The notes beneath the pieces were generated by a model. The model saw nothing but the letters and a program-made list of their open reading frames with translations, was not told the origin of the DNA and did not search any database. The translations under genes were made by a program, and so were the position numbers. This document shows, piece after piece, positions 36,732-45,912 of a stretch of DNA of 64,000 nt. Source of the stretch: Candidatus Eisenbacteria bacterium (lineage in GTDB: Bacteria > Eisenbacteria > RBG-16-71-46 > JAFGJU01). The stretch's first letter is position 1. Every line of letters starts with the position of its first letter. Location: positions 222,081 through 286,080 of the forward strand of contig JAPLKG010000017.1 in the NCBI GenBank assembly GCA_026388185.1, read 5' to 3'.

Positions 36732-37553
36732 TCAGATGCGACTCACGACGTCCATTACGATTCGAGCTAGCTTGGGTTCCGCCTCCTCCGCGACCCGGAG
36801 AATCTTTGCTATGTCGGCTGGCTCAAGCTCTTCGGGCACGCACTTGTCGGTAACGACCGAGAGGCACAAAACTCTCATGCCGGAATGAATTGCGACCAGA
36901 TTCTCTGGGACCACGGACATTCCCACCACGTCTGCTCCGGTCATGCGAAGAAATCTATATTCGGCCGCGGTTTCAAGATTGGGACCAGAGACCGCGACGA
37001 GCACGCCCCTGTGAGCCCTGACCTTCTCCCTGTCCGCCGCCTCCTGCGCCAGCCCGATGAGGTCCCCGTCGTAGGCTCGACTCATGTCGGGAAAACGGGG
37101 ACCGAGGTCATCGTCGTTCGTTCCGATGAGAGGATTGTCACCCATGAGGTTTATGTGATCGCGGACGATCACGAAATCGCCGGGTTCATAGTCGGGATTC
37201 ATCGCGCCCACGGCGCTCGAAAGGATCAACACCCTTGCCCCTACTGCCTTCATCACGCGGACGGGGAAGGCCACCTCTTGCATCGTGTAGCCTTCGTAGT
37301 AATGCACTCTGCCCCGCATTGTGACGACGGCCTTGCCCGCAAGCGTCCCGATTACAAGTTCTCCGGCGTGATACTCCACGGTGGAAACCGGGAAGTTTGG
37401 GATATCGGAATACGGAATCGTGACCTCTGCCTGCAAATGGTCCGCAAGCTGTCCCAGTCCCGTTCCCAGGATTATCCCGATTACCGGCGACGTCTTGGCG
37501 TTGGACCTTATGAAAGACGCGGCTTCGTCGATTTTCTTCTTGAGATCGCTCAC
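36732..37553 (-). CDS. purine nucleoside phosphorylase (trimeric class)
   Basis: 273 residues from the GTG at 37553, preceded by GGAGGGGG; the longer open frame overlaps the DUF167 gene and is not protein-like. The class II signature GRVHYYEGYTMQEVAFPVRV is present, then SSAVGAMNPDYEPGDFVIVR, NLETAAEYRFLRMTGADVVG and SVVPE. It splits purine nucleosides to base and ribose-1-phosphate for salvage. It lies between DUF167 and ileS in the long operon. Confidence 0.94.
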   Translation of the reverse strand: MSDLKKKIDEAASFIRSNAKTSPVIGIILGTGLGQLADHLQAEVTIPYSDIPNFPVSTVEYHAGELVIGTLAGKAVVTMRGRVHYYEGYTMQEVAFPVRVMKAVGARVLILSSAVGAMNPDYEPGDFVIVRDHINLMGDNPLIGTNDDDLGPRFPDMSRAYDGDLIGLAQEAADREKVRAHRGVLVAVSGPNLETAAEYRFLRMTGADVVGMSVVPENLVAIHSGMRVLCLSVVTDKCVPEELEPADIAKILRVAEEAEPKLARIVMDVVSRI

Positions 37554-37582
37554 CAAGTCTGGACACCCCCTCCAATTGCAGT

Positions 37583-37969
37583 TCACGAATCTGGCAGCCC
37601 GCCCGACTCGAGCGCGCGTGCAACGAGTTCTGCCGCCTCCGCTTCGCTCATCCCCCGGATGGCCACGCTCTTGTGTCTTGACGTCAGCCCTCTCACGATC
37701 TTCACTGAGCACTCGGGTAGCTCAAAGACTCGACATAGCAGCTTCGTGAGTTCCACGTTCGCCCTTCCCTCTACGGGAGGAGCCTTGAGTCGTACGCTCA
37801 CGCTTCCGTCGGCCATCAGAGCCTTGACTTCCGTTCTTGAAGCGCCGGGCTGAACCCTGACTTTCAACAGGCAACTCTTCCTTTCGGCGGTTTTCTTCTG
37901 CCTGTTCCCCTCTCCCACGGTTTGTCTCGTTGTCTTATCGCGTTCGCTCTTGTCCTTTTTCCTGCTCAC
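37583..37969 (-). CDS. DUF167 (YggU-type) protein
   Basis: 128 residues. After a 30-residue basic N-terminal extension it shows the complete DUF167 pattern: LLKVRVQPGASRTEVK, LKAPPVEGRANVELTKLLCR and IVRGLTSRHKSVAIRG. The function of the family is unknown; it is often next to yggS and division genes, as here. GTG start, 14 nt behind the divIVA-like gene. Confidence 0.9.
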   Translation of the reverse strand: MSRKKDKSERDKTTRQTVGEGNRQKKTAERKSCLLKVRVQPGASRTEVKALMADGSVSVRLKAPPVEGRANVELTKLLCRVFELPECSVKIVRGLTSRHKSVAIRGMSEAEAAELVARALESGGLPDS

Positions 37970-37983
37970 GTTTTCTTATCCAG

Positions 37984-38622
37984 CTAGTCTCCCCCGGTTG
38001 TGCGGACTTCCACGTACGGGACGCCCTCCGGCTCGGCATCGTGCTCCCCCGGCTCAGCGGAGCCTCGCCCTTCGTCCGATTCAGACGCGGCGCCCGTTCT
38101 GGCTTCTTCAAGATCCAACCGAAGGGCTCGCTGAGACTCCGAGAGCTTCGAGATGGCTTCTTCCTGTTCCTCCATGTCCACGGAATGAAATCTCAATATC
38201 TTGAGTTGGGTCTCCACGAGAGAGCGAAGTCGGGCAACGTAGATGTCCTTCTGGTTCTTCAGGTCCACGATTTCCCTTCTGAGCTCGCCGGCGCGGCGAG
38301 AAGCATCGTCGAGTATTCTATCCGCTTTGAGCTCCGCATCCCTCAGAATAAGCTCGGCCTCTTTCCTGGAGTTTTCTCTCGACTCGCTACTCACCCGTTC
38401 GGCAGTCAGGAGCGTGTCTCGAAGGGCCGTCTCCACCCTCTTGTATTCGTCCACCTGCGCCTCGAGTGCTGTCACCTGCTGCTCCAGATCTCTCTCCTTG
38501 TTGACCACCTGTTCCAGCTCGTCAGCCACAATGCCCAGAAAAATGCGCACCTCCTCGGCGTCTGCCCCCCGCACAACTTTCTTGAACTGTTGGTTGCGAA
38601 TGTCAACCGGTGCGATTCTCAA
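37984..38622 (-). CDS. DivIVA-domain coiled-coil protein
   Basis: About 212 residues. The N-terminal lipid-binding domain RIAPVDIRNQQFKKVVRGAD is followed by a long coiled coil (about 35-165). I prefer the TTG at 38622, which puts GGAGG 8 nt upstream and makes the protein begin like other DivIVA members; an ATG at 38637 adds five residues. DivIVA proteins sit at curved membranes at poles or septa and recruit growth or division factors. The neighbours yggS and DUF167 fit the usual division-linked cluster. Confidence 0.88.
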   Translation of the reverse strand: MRIAPVDIRNQQFKKVVRGADAEEVRIFLGIVADELEQVVNKERDLEQQVTALEAQVDEYKRVETALRDTLLTAERVSSESRENSRKEAELILRDAELKADRILDDASRRAGELRREIVDLKNQKDIYVARLRSLVETQLKILRFHSVDMEEQEEAISKLSESQRALRLDLEEARTGAASESDEGRGSAEPGEHDAEPEGVPYVEVRTTGGD

Positions 38623-38670
38623 AATATCCACCTCCATGCCTGGTCCGTGAGCAATAGAACACTCGCGTCT

Positions 38671-39366
38671 CTACCGTCTCTCTCCAAAAACCGCAGTACC
38701 CACCCTAATCACGGTCGCCCCTTCCTCTATTGCGACCTCGAAATCTCCACTCATTCCCATAGAAAGGACACTCATGTCAACGTTCGGAAAGCCGAGGCTC
38801 GAAATCTTCTCGCCGAGTCTTCTCAACAGAACAAAAGCGCCTCTCGCGTCGTCGGGTTGCTCGGCAAGCGGGCCCACCGTCATGAGTCCCCTCACGCGGA
38901 TACCTTCGAGCACACACATTTGCTCCACGTGACCGGCGAGCTCATCCGGATCGAATCCGTACTTTGTCGCTTCGCCGGAAGTATTGACTTCGAGAAGCAC
39001 GTCCGCGGTCCGCCCGGTTGCCGCGGCCCTATCACTTATGGCGCCGCCCAGTCTCACACTGTCGACAGACTGAATTACGTCGAAAATCTCCAGGGCACGC
39101 TTCACCTTGTTGGTCTGAAGATGCCCGACCATGTGCCACGTGACCTTCCTGCCGATTCTGTCGAACTTGGGCGAAGCCTCCTGGACTCTGTTCTCGCCCA
39201 CGTGCTTTACACCGAGTTCTATTGCTTTTTCGACAACCTCGACCGGAATGGTCTTGGCGACTGCCACGACGGTTACTTCTGCCGGATTCCTTCCGGCCCT
39301 CGCTGCGGCAGATTCCACTCTCTCGGCCAGACAATCGAGTCTCGCTCTGATTTCAGATTCCGCCAT
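38671..39366 (-). CDS. YggS-type pyridoxal-phosphate homeostasis protein
   Basis: 231 residues, alanine-racemase-like barrel without a C-terminal domain. The PLP lysine is in VTVVAVAKTIPVE, then GVKHVGENRVQEASPKF, WHMVGHLQTNKVK and LSMGMSGDFEVAIEEGATVI. It binds PLP and balances the vitamin B6 pool; no catalytic reaction is established. First gene of the 11-kb operon, behind the promoter at 39402-39430. Confidence 0.95.
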   Translation of the reverse strand: MAESEIRARLDCLAERVESAAARAGRNPAEVTVVAVAKTIPVEVVEKAIELGVKHVGENRVQEASPKFDRIGRKVTWHMVGHLQTNKVKRALEIFDVIQSVDSVRLGGAISDRAAATGRTADVLLEVNTSGEATKYGFDPDELAGHVEQMCVLEGIRVRGLMTVGPLAEQPDDARGAFVLLRRLGEKISSLGFPNVDMSVLSMGMSGDFEVAIEEGATVIRVGTAVFGERR

Positions 39367-39401
39367 ATTATTCTGAAAATCCTCATTCCTGTAAACTATT
39401 T

Positions 39402-39430
39402 AATATAGCCGCCGGCACGCTTGCGCGCAA
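39402..39430 (-). promoter_or_regulatory. promoter of the yggS-tRNA-Val operon
   Basis: TTGCGC, 17 bp, TATATT on the minus strand, predicted start about 30 nt before the yggS ATG. No other good promoter was noticed down to 28208. Confidence 0.55.
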
Positions 39431-39522
39431 TAGAGAAAACGGAGTGGCGTTCCATCAACCGGTGCTGCAGGTTCCCCGTCCCGGACTTGCAGATAGTATG
39501 AGGTGAATGCGGCGCTTTGCAG

Positions 39523-41217
39523 CTACGCGTTTGCGGCTTCCCAATCGCGGATCACGGTTATCGCGTCCTCGGAAGTATGGGCGAGCCTCAGGCTGTGAAG
39601 AAGATGTCTGCTTTGAGCCGCCCGACTGGAAACGCCCAAGACTTGAACTTGCGCCTCGGGGGTCTCGGCCGGAGAGAGTATCAGGAACACTACGTCTACG
39701 GGCTTCTCCGTGACCACGTCTGAAACGCCCTTTTTCGTCAATCCGAGTGCCACCACCGGAGTGCTCAGGCCTTTCACGCGCACGTGCGGGAAGGCGACAC
39801 CTTCGTTGAGAAAAGTCGAACCCTGCTCTTCACGTTTCAATACGTCGGCAAACAGTACCCCGGCGTCTCCCGTGCCGGCGTCTTTCCAGACACTGTCCCA
39901 GACACTCCCCGCGAGCGTTCTGAGAACCACTTCTTTCGTGACAGGTTGATCCCAGATGACGACGCGTCGGGGCGACAGGAGCCCGGTCAGTGTCGACTGT
40001 TTCCTCGCCTGCGCCTCGGCCGCGGGTGCTCTCTTCTCGGGCGTCATTCCTTCCGGAACGTCGATCGCGGGCTGGCCGCCGGGTGCTTCCTCTTCACGGG
40101 TATCAAGAACAATGACAGTGACTCCTCTTGCGCCCTTCATAAGATTCCCGGCCACGTCCCTGTTCTTGCCCAGTCTTCTCCAGAAGGGCTTGGGAATCGG
40201 CCTCCCTACAATGATGTGGCCGACGCGATATTCCTTGGCGAACCTGAGAACGGTGTCTGCGACGTCCTCTCCCTTGTACGTGAAAACCATCGCGCCCAGC
40301 TGTTTCGCCAGAGTCAACGTGTCGGAGAGAAGGCGCTGGGTCCGAGCATCGATGGCGGTGGCGGCCTCTGAGGGGGTCTGAACGTAGACCGCGTACCAAT
40401 TTCGGTTCAGTTTTCCCGCGAGACGCGAAGCATAGCGCAGCAGTTTCTCGGAGTTCGGACCGCGCGAACTCAGACAGACCATCACCTGGTCCGGAGTGGC
40501 GGCACTTCCGTCTTCCAGGATCTCACGCCTTCTCAAATCAATCTGTGAGGCGAGTTCTCTCAGTGTGAGTTCGCGGAGTTTCTCCAGATTCGAAATCTTG
40601 AAGAAATTGACTAGAGCGGCCTCGATACGCTCCTGAGGATAGATTTTCCCCGCCGCCAAACGCTTCTGCAAATCCTCGGTGCTCAGATCCACGTCAACGA
40701 TCTGGTCGGCTTCGGCCAGCACGGAATCGGGAAGGCGCTCGCGCACCTTCACTCCCACTGCCTTCTCTACGGTGTCGTAAAGGCTTTCCAGATGCTGGAC
40801 GTTCATTGTCGTGACGACGTGTATTCCGGCAGCGAGAACGTCCTGGACGTCCTCGTATCTCTTGGTGTTCCTGCCACCGGGAACGTTGGTGTGAGCCAGT
40901 TCATCGATGAGAGCCACTTGAGGCTTGCGGGCCAGGATTGCATCCGCGTCCATCTCTTCCACCGGAACGCCGCGATACTCTTGGCTGCGTCTTGGAACGA
41001 TCTCCAGCCCCTCGGCAAGCTTGGCAATCTCGACTCGACCGTGTGTTTCGAGTAACCCTATCACCACGTCGATCCCTTCCTGCTTGAGTCGATGACCCTC
41101 CTGGAGCATCTGATAGGTCTTTCCCACTCCTGCACAATACCCCAGGTAAACCTTCAGTCGTCCGCGCTGGGAACTGCGGATCATTCTGAGAAATACGTCT
41201 GCCCTGTTCTCAACCAT
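39523..41217 (-). CDS. KdpD sensor half (KdpD-N and USP) fused to a PTS EIIA domain
   Basis: 564 residues, no membrane helices and no kinase. Residues 20-230 are the KdpD N-terminal domain with the P-loop GYCAGVGKT (26-34), LIDELAHTNVPGG and TTMNVQHLESLYD. Residues 244-372 are a universal-stress-type domain like that of KdpD (IIVGRPIPKPFW). After a linker, residues 412-560 are a type-2 PTS EIIA domain with the phospho-histidine H478 in GVAFPHVRVKG. The four helices and the kinase of KdpD are missing. It is the last gene of the kdp operon. In E. coli the free EIIA-Ntr protein binds KdpD; here the two are one chain. It probably senses potassium or second messengers for the separate kinase at 45909 (inference). 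Confidence 0.92.
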   Translation of the reverse strand: MVENRADVFLRMIRSSQRGRLKVYLGYCAGVGKTYQMLQEGHRLKQEGIDVVIGLLETHGRVEIAKLAEGLEIVPRRSQEYRGVPVEEMDADAILARKPQVALIDELAHTNVPGGRNTKRYEDVQDVLAAGIHVVTTMNVQHLESLYDTVEKAVGVKVRERLPDSVLAEADQIVDVDLSTEDLQKRLAAGKIYPQERIEAALVNFFKISNLEKLRELTLRELASQIDLRRREILEDGSAATPDQVMVCLSSRGPNSEKLLRYASRLAGKLNRNWYAVYVQTPSEAATAIDARTQRLLSDTLTLAKQLGAMVFTYKGEDVADTVLRFAKEYRVGHIIVGRPIPKPFWRRLGKNRDVAGNLMKGARGVTVIVLDTREEEAPGGQPAIDVPEGMTPEKRAPAAEAQARKQSTLTGLLSPRRVVIWDQPVTKEVVLRTLAGSVWDSVWKDAGTGDAGVLFADVLKREEQGSTFLNEGVAFPHVRVKGLSTPVVALGLTKKGVSDVVTEKPVDVVFLILSPAETPEAQVQVLGVSSRAAQSRHLLHSLRLAHTSEDAITVIRDWEAANA

Positions 41218-41356
41218 GGTTCACCATATCCAATCATTGCCGGTCATTCCCGAACATGTTCGATGTTTCCCGCGCATTCCCGATCATACTCCATCACGTT
41301 TGAGCATTTCCGAACACGTTCAGTCCACCGCGCTCCGGAGCGGCACGATCACGACT

Positions 41357-41947
41357 CTATTTCGACGCCCCATCCAGGGCCAGGTTCAGCATGAGAACGT
41401 TCACTCGGGGTTCGCCGAGGATTCCGAGATCACGACCTTGGATGTGCGCTTCGATCTGCTCGCGAATCGTTCTCTCGCTCAATCGCCGGGCTCTCGCCAC
41501 ACGGGGTGCCTGCAGCAAGGCATTCCTCAGACTGATGTGAGGATCCAGGCCGCTGGCCGATGAGGTCACGGCGTCGGCGGGCACCAGAATATCAGAAGAA
41601 AGACTGTTTTCCCTTCGATATTCCACGACGCGTCGGCCGACGGCGTCAATCAGCTTTCCTGACGTGGGGCCAAGATTGCTGCCGCCGGAACTGCAGGCGT
41701 CGTATCCCCGGCCTGCTGCCGAGGGGCGAGGGTGAAAGTACTTACCATCGGTAAACTCTTGCCCGATCAGGCTTGACCCCAGGATCGTTCCGCCACGCGC
41801 GACGAACGAACCGTTCGCCCTGGCCGGGAAGAGCCCCTGAGCAACAATCCATATTGACAGCGGATACACCCCGCACAAAATCGTGGCCAAACATAACGTT
41901 GCCACGAGTGAGATACGGATTTCTGTGATTAGATTCTTCACGGACAC
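41357..41947 (-). CDS. kdpC: potassium-transporting ATPase subunit C
   Basis: 196 residues with one N-terminal membrane helix (about 11-33) and a periplasmic domain. Signature segments are GSSLIGQEFTDGKYFHPRPS, LVPADAVTSSASGLDPHIS and VARARRLSERTIREQIEAHI, ending VNVLMLNLALDG. It stabilises the KdpFABC complex. GTG start 15 nt behind kdpB. A 139-nt gap follows before the KdpD-EIIA gene; it holds several copies of a CATTCCCGA-like word of unclear meaning. Confidence 0.96.
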   Translation of the reverse strand: MSVKNLITEIRISLVATLCLATILCGVYPLSIWIVAQGLFPARANGSFVARGGTILGSSLIGQEFTDGKYFHPRPSAAGRGYDACSSGGSNLGPTSGKLIDAVGRRVVEYRRENSLSSDILVPADAVTSSASGLDPHISLRNALLQAPRVARARRLSERTIREQIEAHIQGRDLGILGEPRVNVLMLNLALDGASK

Positions 41948-41962
41948 AAGTCTTCTTCCTTC

Positions 41963-43984
41963 CTACACCAGATGAAGCGCATTGACAATCGTGTCTATCA
42001 GCTTGATGCCCGGGAACGGCACGATCAGGCCGCCAAGACCGTAAATAAAGAGATTGCGTCTGAGTAACGCGGACGCACCCAGGGGCCTGAATTTCACCCC
42101 TCGCAGAGCCAAGGGAACCAGCGCAAGGATAATGAGCGCGTTGAAGATGACGGCGCTCAGGATGGCACTCGCAGGCGAACGGAGTCCCATGATATTCAGA
42201 GGGGCGATGCCTGGGAACACGCTTACCAGCATTGCAGGGATGATGGCGAAGTACTTGGCCACGTCGTTGGCAATGCTGAACGTTGTGAGCGCCCCTCTCG
42301 TGATGAGCATCTGCTTGCCGACCTCCACAACTTCTATCAGCTTGGTGGGACTGGAGTCGAGGTCCACCATGTTTCCTGCTTCCTTGGCCGCCTGTGTTCC
42401 CGTGTTCATGGCCACTCCGACGTCGGCCTGGGCGAGGGCCGGCGCGTCGTTTGTGCCGTCACCGGTCATGGCCACAAGGTGACCGGCCGCCTGCTCCTTT
42501 CGAATCAGCGCCAGCTTGTCCTCAGGTTTCGCCTCCGCGATGAAATCATCCACGCCTGCTTCTCTCGCTATCGCTGCCGCCGTCAGCCGATTGTCGCCGG
42601 TTATCATCACGGTTTTGATACCCATCGCCCTGAATCTCTCAAAACGATCCTTGAGCCCTCCCTTCACAATGTCCTTCAGATGAACGGCGCCCAGAACCTT
42701 GGCTTCGTCGGCGACCAACAACGGCGTTCCGCCCGAAAATGAGATTGAATCCACCGCGTCGTGGACCTCGACGGGAAAATCGGTCCCGACGAAGTCTCGT
42801 ATTGCGTCGGGCGCGCCTTTTCGGATGTGCCTGCCGTCAAAGTCCACCCCGCTCATCCTCGTCTGCGCGGAGAAAGCGATGAATCTGGCGTGCGGCATCT
42901 CCGACATTGAGCGCCCTCTGAGACCATATTTCTTCGCCAGAACAACGATGCTTCTGCCTTCTGGCGTCTCGTCGGCCAAGGATGCAAGTTGCGCCGCACT
43001 TGCCAGCTCCTCGACCTTCACTCCCGGCGCCGGGAGAAACTCTGCTGCCTGACGATCTCCCAGCGTGATCGTGCCCGTTTTGTCCAAGAGGAGAACGTCC
43101 ACGTCTCCCGCCGCTTCAACGGCGCGGCCGCTCATGGCCAGCACGTTCTTCTGAACCATGCGGTCGATCCCCGCGATCCCGATGGCGCTGAGCAGACCAC
43201 CGATCGTGGTGGGGATGAGGCACACCAGCAATGCCACCAATACTGTGATGGAAAAAGGCGTGCCCGAGTAAAGCCCGAAGGGTTTGAGGGTGACGATGAC
43301 GACGAGGAAAATGATCGTCAGCGCCGAGAGAAGAATGGTCAGGGCGATTTCGTTCGGCGTCTTCTGACGTCGTGCACCTTCGACCAGACTGATCATGCGG
43401 TCCAAAAAACTCTCGCCGGGGTTCGCCGTGACGCGGACCTTGATCCGGTCGGACAGAACGCGCGTGCCGCCCGTGACTGCACTCCGGTCGCCGCCCGCCT
43501 CACGAATGACGGGAGCGGATTCACCCGTTATGGCCGACTCGTCCACGGTGGCCAGACCTTCGATGACTTCACCGTCGGCGGGTATGAGCTCGCCTGCCGA
43601 AACAATGACGAGATCGTTTTTTCGCAGCCGCTCGGCCTGCGCTCTCTCAACCGTGCCGTCGGTCCTCAAACGGTTTGCCACAGTCTGAGTGCGCGTCCGC
43701 CGGAGGGCCCTGGCCTGGGCCTTCCCCCTTCCCTCGGCCATGGCTTCCGCGAAGTTGGCAAAGAGGACCGTGAACCACAGCCAGATAGTCACTTGTGCGA
43801 CAAAGCCGAACGGCTCGTTTCGTGACCTGAAGAGAAGCCCGAGGGTAGTGATGGCGGCTCCCACTTCCGTCACGAAAATGACCGGGTTCTTGAGCAGCCA
43901 GACCGGGTTCAGTTTTTTGCACGCATCCACGATGGCCTGCCCAACTATTTGGTGGTCAAAGAAAGGAAGAGCTTTGACTGCCAA
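41963..43984 (-). CDS. kdpB: potassium-transporting ATPase subunit B (P-type ATPase)
   Basis: 673 residues, the ATP-hydrolysing subunit. The phosphorylated aspartate is D301 in [10 protein letters not shown]; the actuator loop TGES is at 153-156; the hinge is [20 protein letters not shown] followed by the Kdp-specific [20 protein letters not shown]. No damage seen. It lies 27 nt behind kdpA. Confidence 0.97.
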   Translation of the reverse strand: MAVKALPFFDHQIVGQAIVDACKKLNPVWLLKNPVIFVTEVGAAITTLGLLFRSRNEPFGFVAQVTIWLWFTVLFANFAEAMAEGRGKAQARALRRTRTQTVANRLRTDGTVERAQAERLRKNDLVIVSAGELIPADGEVIEGLATVDESAITGESAPVIREAGGDRSAVTGGTRVLSDRIKVRVTANPGESFLDRMISLVEGARRQKTPNEIALTILLSALTIIFLVVIVTLKPFGLYSGTPFSITVLVALLVCLIPTTIGGLLSAIGIAGIDRMVQKNVLAMSGRAVEAAGDVDVLLLDKTGTITLGDRQAAEFLPAPGVKVEELASAAQLASLADETPEGRSIVVLAKKYGLRGRSMSEMPHARFIAFSAQTRMSGVDFDGRHIRKGAPDAIRDFVGTDFPVEVHDAVDSISFSGGTPLLVADEAKVLGAVHLKDIVKGGLKDRFERFRAMGIKTVMITGDNRLTAAAIAREAGVDDFIAEAKPEDKLALIRKEQAAGHLVAMTGDGTNDAPALAQADVGVAMNTGTQAAKEAGNMVDLDSSPTKLIEVVEVGKQMLITRGALTTFSIANDVAKYFAIIPAMLVSVFPGIAPLNIMGLRSPASAILSAVIFNALIILALVPLALRGVKFRPLGASALLRRNLFIYGLGGLIVPFPGIKLIDTIVNALHLV

Positions 43985-44011
43985 GATCTTCTACTCCTTC
44001 AGTCCACTTTT

Positions 44012-45727
44012 TCAGTAGAGCGCGCCTGATCCCGTCATTAGAAAATGCTCGACTACCGGGCCGAGGGCGAGAACAGGCAAGAAGGTGAGCGCTCCGACGA
44101 TCAGGACCGTACCTACCAGCACGACGGTGAACGTCAAGCCCCACACTGGGAAGCTGCCTCCGGTTGCTGCAATCAGCTTCTTTCTCCCCAGGCTTCCGGC
44201 CAGACCCAACACCGGGACGATCATGGCGAAACGTCCGAGAAGCATGGCCAGCCCCAGGGTTGTGTTGTACCAACAAGTGTTGCCGCTCAAACCGGCGAAG
44301 GCGCTCCCGTTGTTTCCGGTGGTCGACGAGTACGCATAGAGCATTTCGGCTAGACCGTGTGGCCCGGTGTTGTTCAGGCCGGCAATGCCCCACCGACTTG
44401 CGGCGGCCCATGCCGCGAAACCCAGGATACTGAAGATCAATATCAGCACGGTGAGAGCGGCGAGCTTGACGTCGCGAGCCTCGATCTTCTTACCCAGGTA
44501 CTCCGGTGTTCGCCCGACCATGAGCCCCGTCAGGAACACGGCGAGCACCACAAAGACGAGCATTCCATAGAGTCCGGAGCCGACTCCCCCGAAAACCACC
44601 TCACCAAGTTGGATGTTAAACAGCGGGATCATCCCACCCAACGGCGTGAAGGAATCATGCATCGCGTTGACCGCTCCACACGAGGCGTCCGTGGTGATGG
44701 TGGCGAACAGGGCGGAGTTGAAAACCCCGAACCGAACTTCCTTCCCTTCCATGTTTCCGTCAGCGGGATTTACCCCAAGCGCGTGCAGTCTGGGATTGCC
44801 CGCGCTCTCGGCCCACCAACAGACCAGCAAGGCTGAGAGAAAAAGAAACAACATGGCACCCCACACGGCCCAACCATGTTTCTGATTTCTTACCGTTCGC
44901 CCAAGATAGTAGGTGAGGCCGCTCGGGATGAGAAAGATGGAGAGCATCTGTACGAAGTTCGACAGAGGGGTCGGGTTCTCGTAAGGGTGTGAGGCGTTCG
45001 CGTTGAAAAAACCGCCTCCGTTCGTTCCCAGCATCTTGATCGCCACTTGCGACGCGACAGGACCCTGGGGGACGAGTTGGGTTGACGATTCGACGAGTTC
45101 TGCCCCGGCATAGGGCTTAAAGTTCTGGATCACACCTTGCGATACCAGGAAGACGGCCAACACAACACAAATCGGAAGTAGCAGGTAGAGATTCACGCGC
45201 ACGACATCGACCCAGAAATTCCCGATGGTCTTCGCCGAATGCCGGGCGATGCCGCGCACGAACGCCGCAGCCACGACGATGCCCACGGCCGCCGAAACGA
45301 AGTTGTGGAAGACGAGACTCACCATCTGCGAGAAGTAGGACAGGGTGGACTCACCCGCGTAGTTCTGCCAATTAGTGTTGGTAGTGAAGCTGACCGCCGT
45401 ATTGAACGCCAAGTCTTCCTTGACGGGGCCGAAACCCTGCGGGTTGAGCGGCAGGAGATGCTGAAGTCTGAGGATGGCGTACGTGAACAGTAGCCCGATC
45501 AGACTGAATGCAAGCAGAGACAGAGTGTACTGCTTCCAATCCTGCTCCTTTTTCGAGTCCACACCGAAGAGGCGGTACAACGATCGCTCGACCGGCCCCA
45601 GGACCGGATCAAGAAGGGTCTTTCCCTCGGCGTCCAGGACACGAACCAAGTGGAGGCCCATCGGTTTGGTCAAGGCCAGAAGGACCAGGACGTAGATAGT
45701 CAGTTGAATCCATCCAATGAGGTCCAT
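44012..45727 (-). CDS. kdpA: potassium-transporting ATPase subunit A (channel-like)
   Basis: 571 residues, the potassium-binding, channel-like subunit. Four pore loops are recognisable, among them FNTAVSFTTNTNWQNY, GTNGGGFFNANASHPYENPT and TDASCGAVNAMHDSFTPLGG. It takes up potassium with high affinity, driven by KdpB. It lies 14 nt behind kdpF. Confidence 0.97.
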   Translation of the reverse strand: MDLIGWIQLTIYVLVLLALTKPMGLHLVRVLDAEGKTLLDPVLGPVERSLYRLFGVDSKKEQDWKQYTLSLLAFSLIGLLFTYAILRLQHLLPLNPQGFGPVKEDLAFNTAVSFTTNTNWQNYAGESTLSYFSQMVSLVFHNFVSAAVGIVVAAAFVRGIARHSAKTIGNFWVDVVRVNLYLLLPICVVLAVFLVSQGVIQNFKPYAGAELVESSTQLVPQGPVASQVAIKMLGTNGGGFFNANASHPYENPTPLSNFVQMLSIFLIPSGLTYYLGRTVRNQKHGWAVWGAMLFLFLSALLVCWWAESAGNPRLHALGVNPADGNMEGKEVRFGVFNSALFATITTDASCGAVNAMHDSFTPLGGMIPLFNIQLGEVVFGGVGSGLYGMLVFVVLAVFLTGLMVGRTPEYLGKKIEARDVKLAALTVLILIFSILGFAAWAAASRWGIAGLNNTGPHGLAEMLYAYSSTTGNNGSAFAGLSGNTCWYNTTLGLAMLLGRFAMIVPVLGLAGSLGRKKLIAATGGSFPVWGLTFTVVLVGTVLIVGALTFLPVLALGPVVEHFLMTGSGALY

Positions 45728-45741
45728 GGACCCTTTCCCCG

Positions 45742-45825
45742 TCAGAATACCTCGGGTCGGAGGATCGTGATGAGCAAGTACGCGATCAAGACAAATCCTA
45801 CGAGGATCCCCAGAAAGTCAGCCAT
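45742..45825 (-). CDS. kdpF: KdpF small subunit (27 residues)
   Basis: A 27-residue hydrophobic peptide that begins MADFLGILVGFVLIAYLLIT and ends LRPEVF, matching KdpF in size, position and the LRPE(x)F end. It is a single membrane helix that stabilises KdpABC. The ATG lies 3 nt behind the stop of another 27-residue peptide gene. Confidence 0.88.
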   Translation of the reverse strand: MADFLGILVGFVLIAYLLITILRPEVF

Positions 45826-45828
45826 TGC

Positions 45829-45912
45829 TCAAAGCCTTTCACACGCGCGCGCGTAAAGAAAGCAGAGGCCGAAGAAAACGATGGAGATCAAGATGTAAGC
45901 AAGATCCGTCAA
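45829..45912 (-). CDS. 27-residue membrane peptide upstream of kdpF
   Basis: Reads (M)TDLAYILISIVFFGLCFLY and ends ARACERL: one membrane helix with a charged tail. The TTG start overlaps the kinase stop and has AAGGAGAG 6 nt upstream. Similar short frames with a Y-x2-A/G-C-E/D-R-L ending occur before kdpF/kdpA in other bacteria to my knowledge, but they are usually not annotated. The conserved-looking tail, tight spacing and good SD argue for a real gene. It may be a second accessory helix of the Kdp complex or a link to the sensor kinase. Confidence 0.72.
   Translation of the reverse strand: MTDLAYILISIVFFGLCFLYARACERL

Noticed and set aside
41218-41356. Repeated CATTCCCGA-like words between kdpC and the KdpD-EIIA gene
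   Set aside because: Copies are short and imperfect (three to five, 9-12 nt). They could be a slipped repeat; not enough to call a regulatory array.
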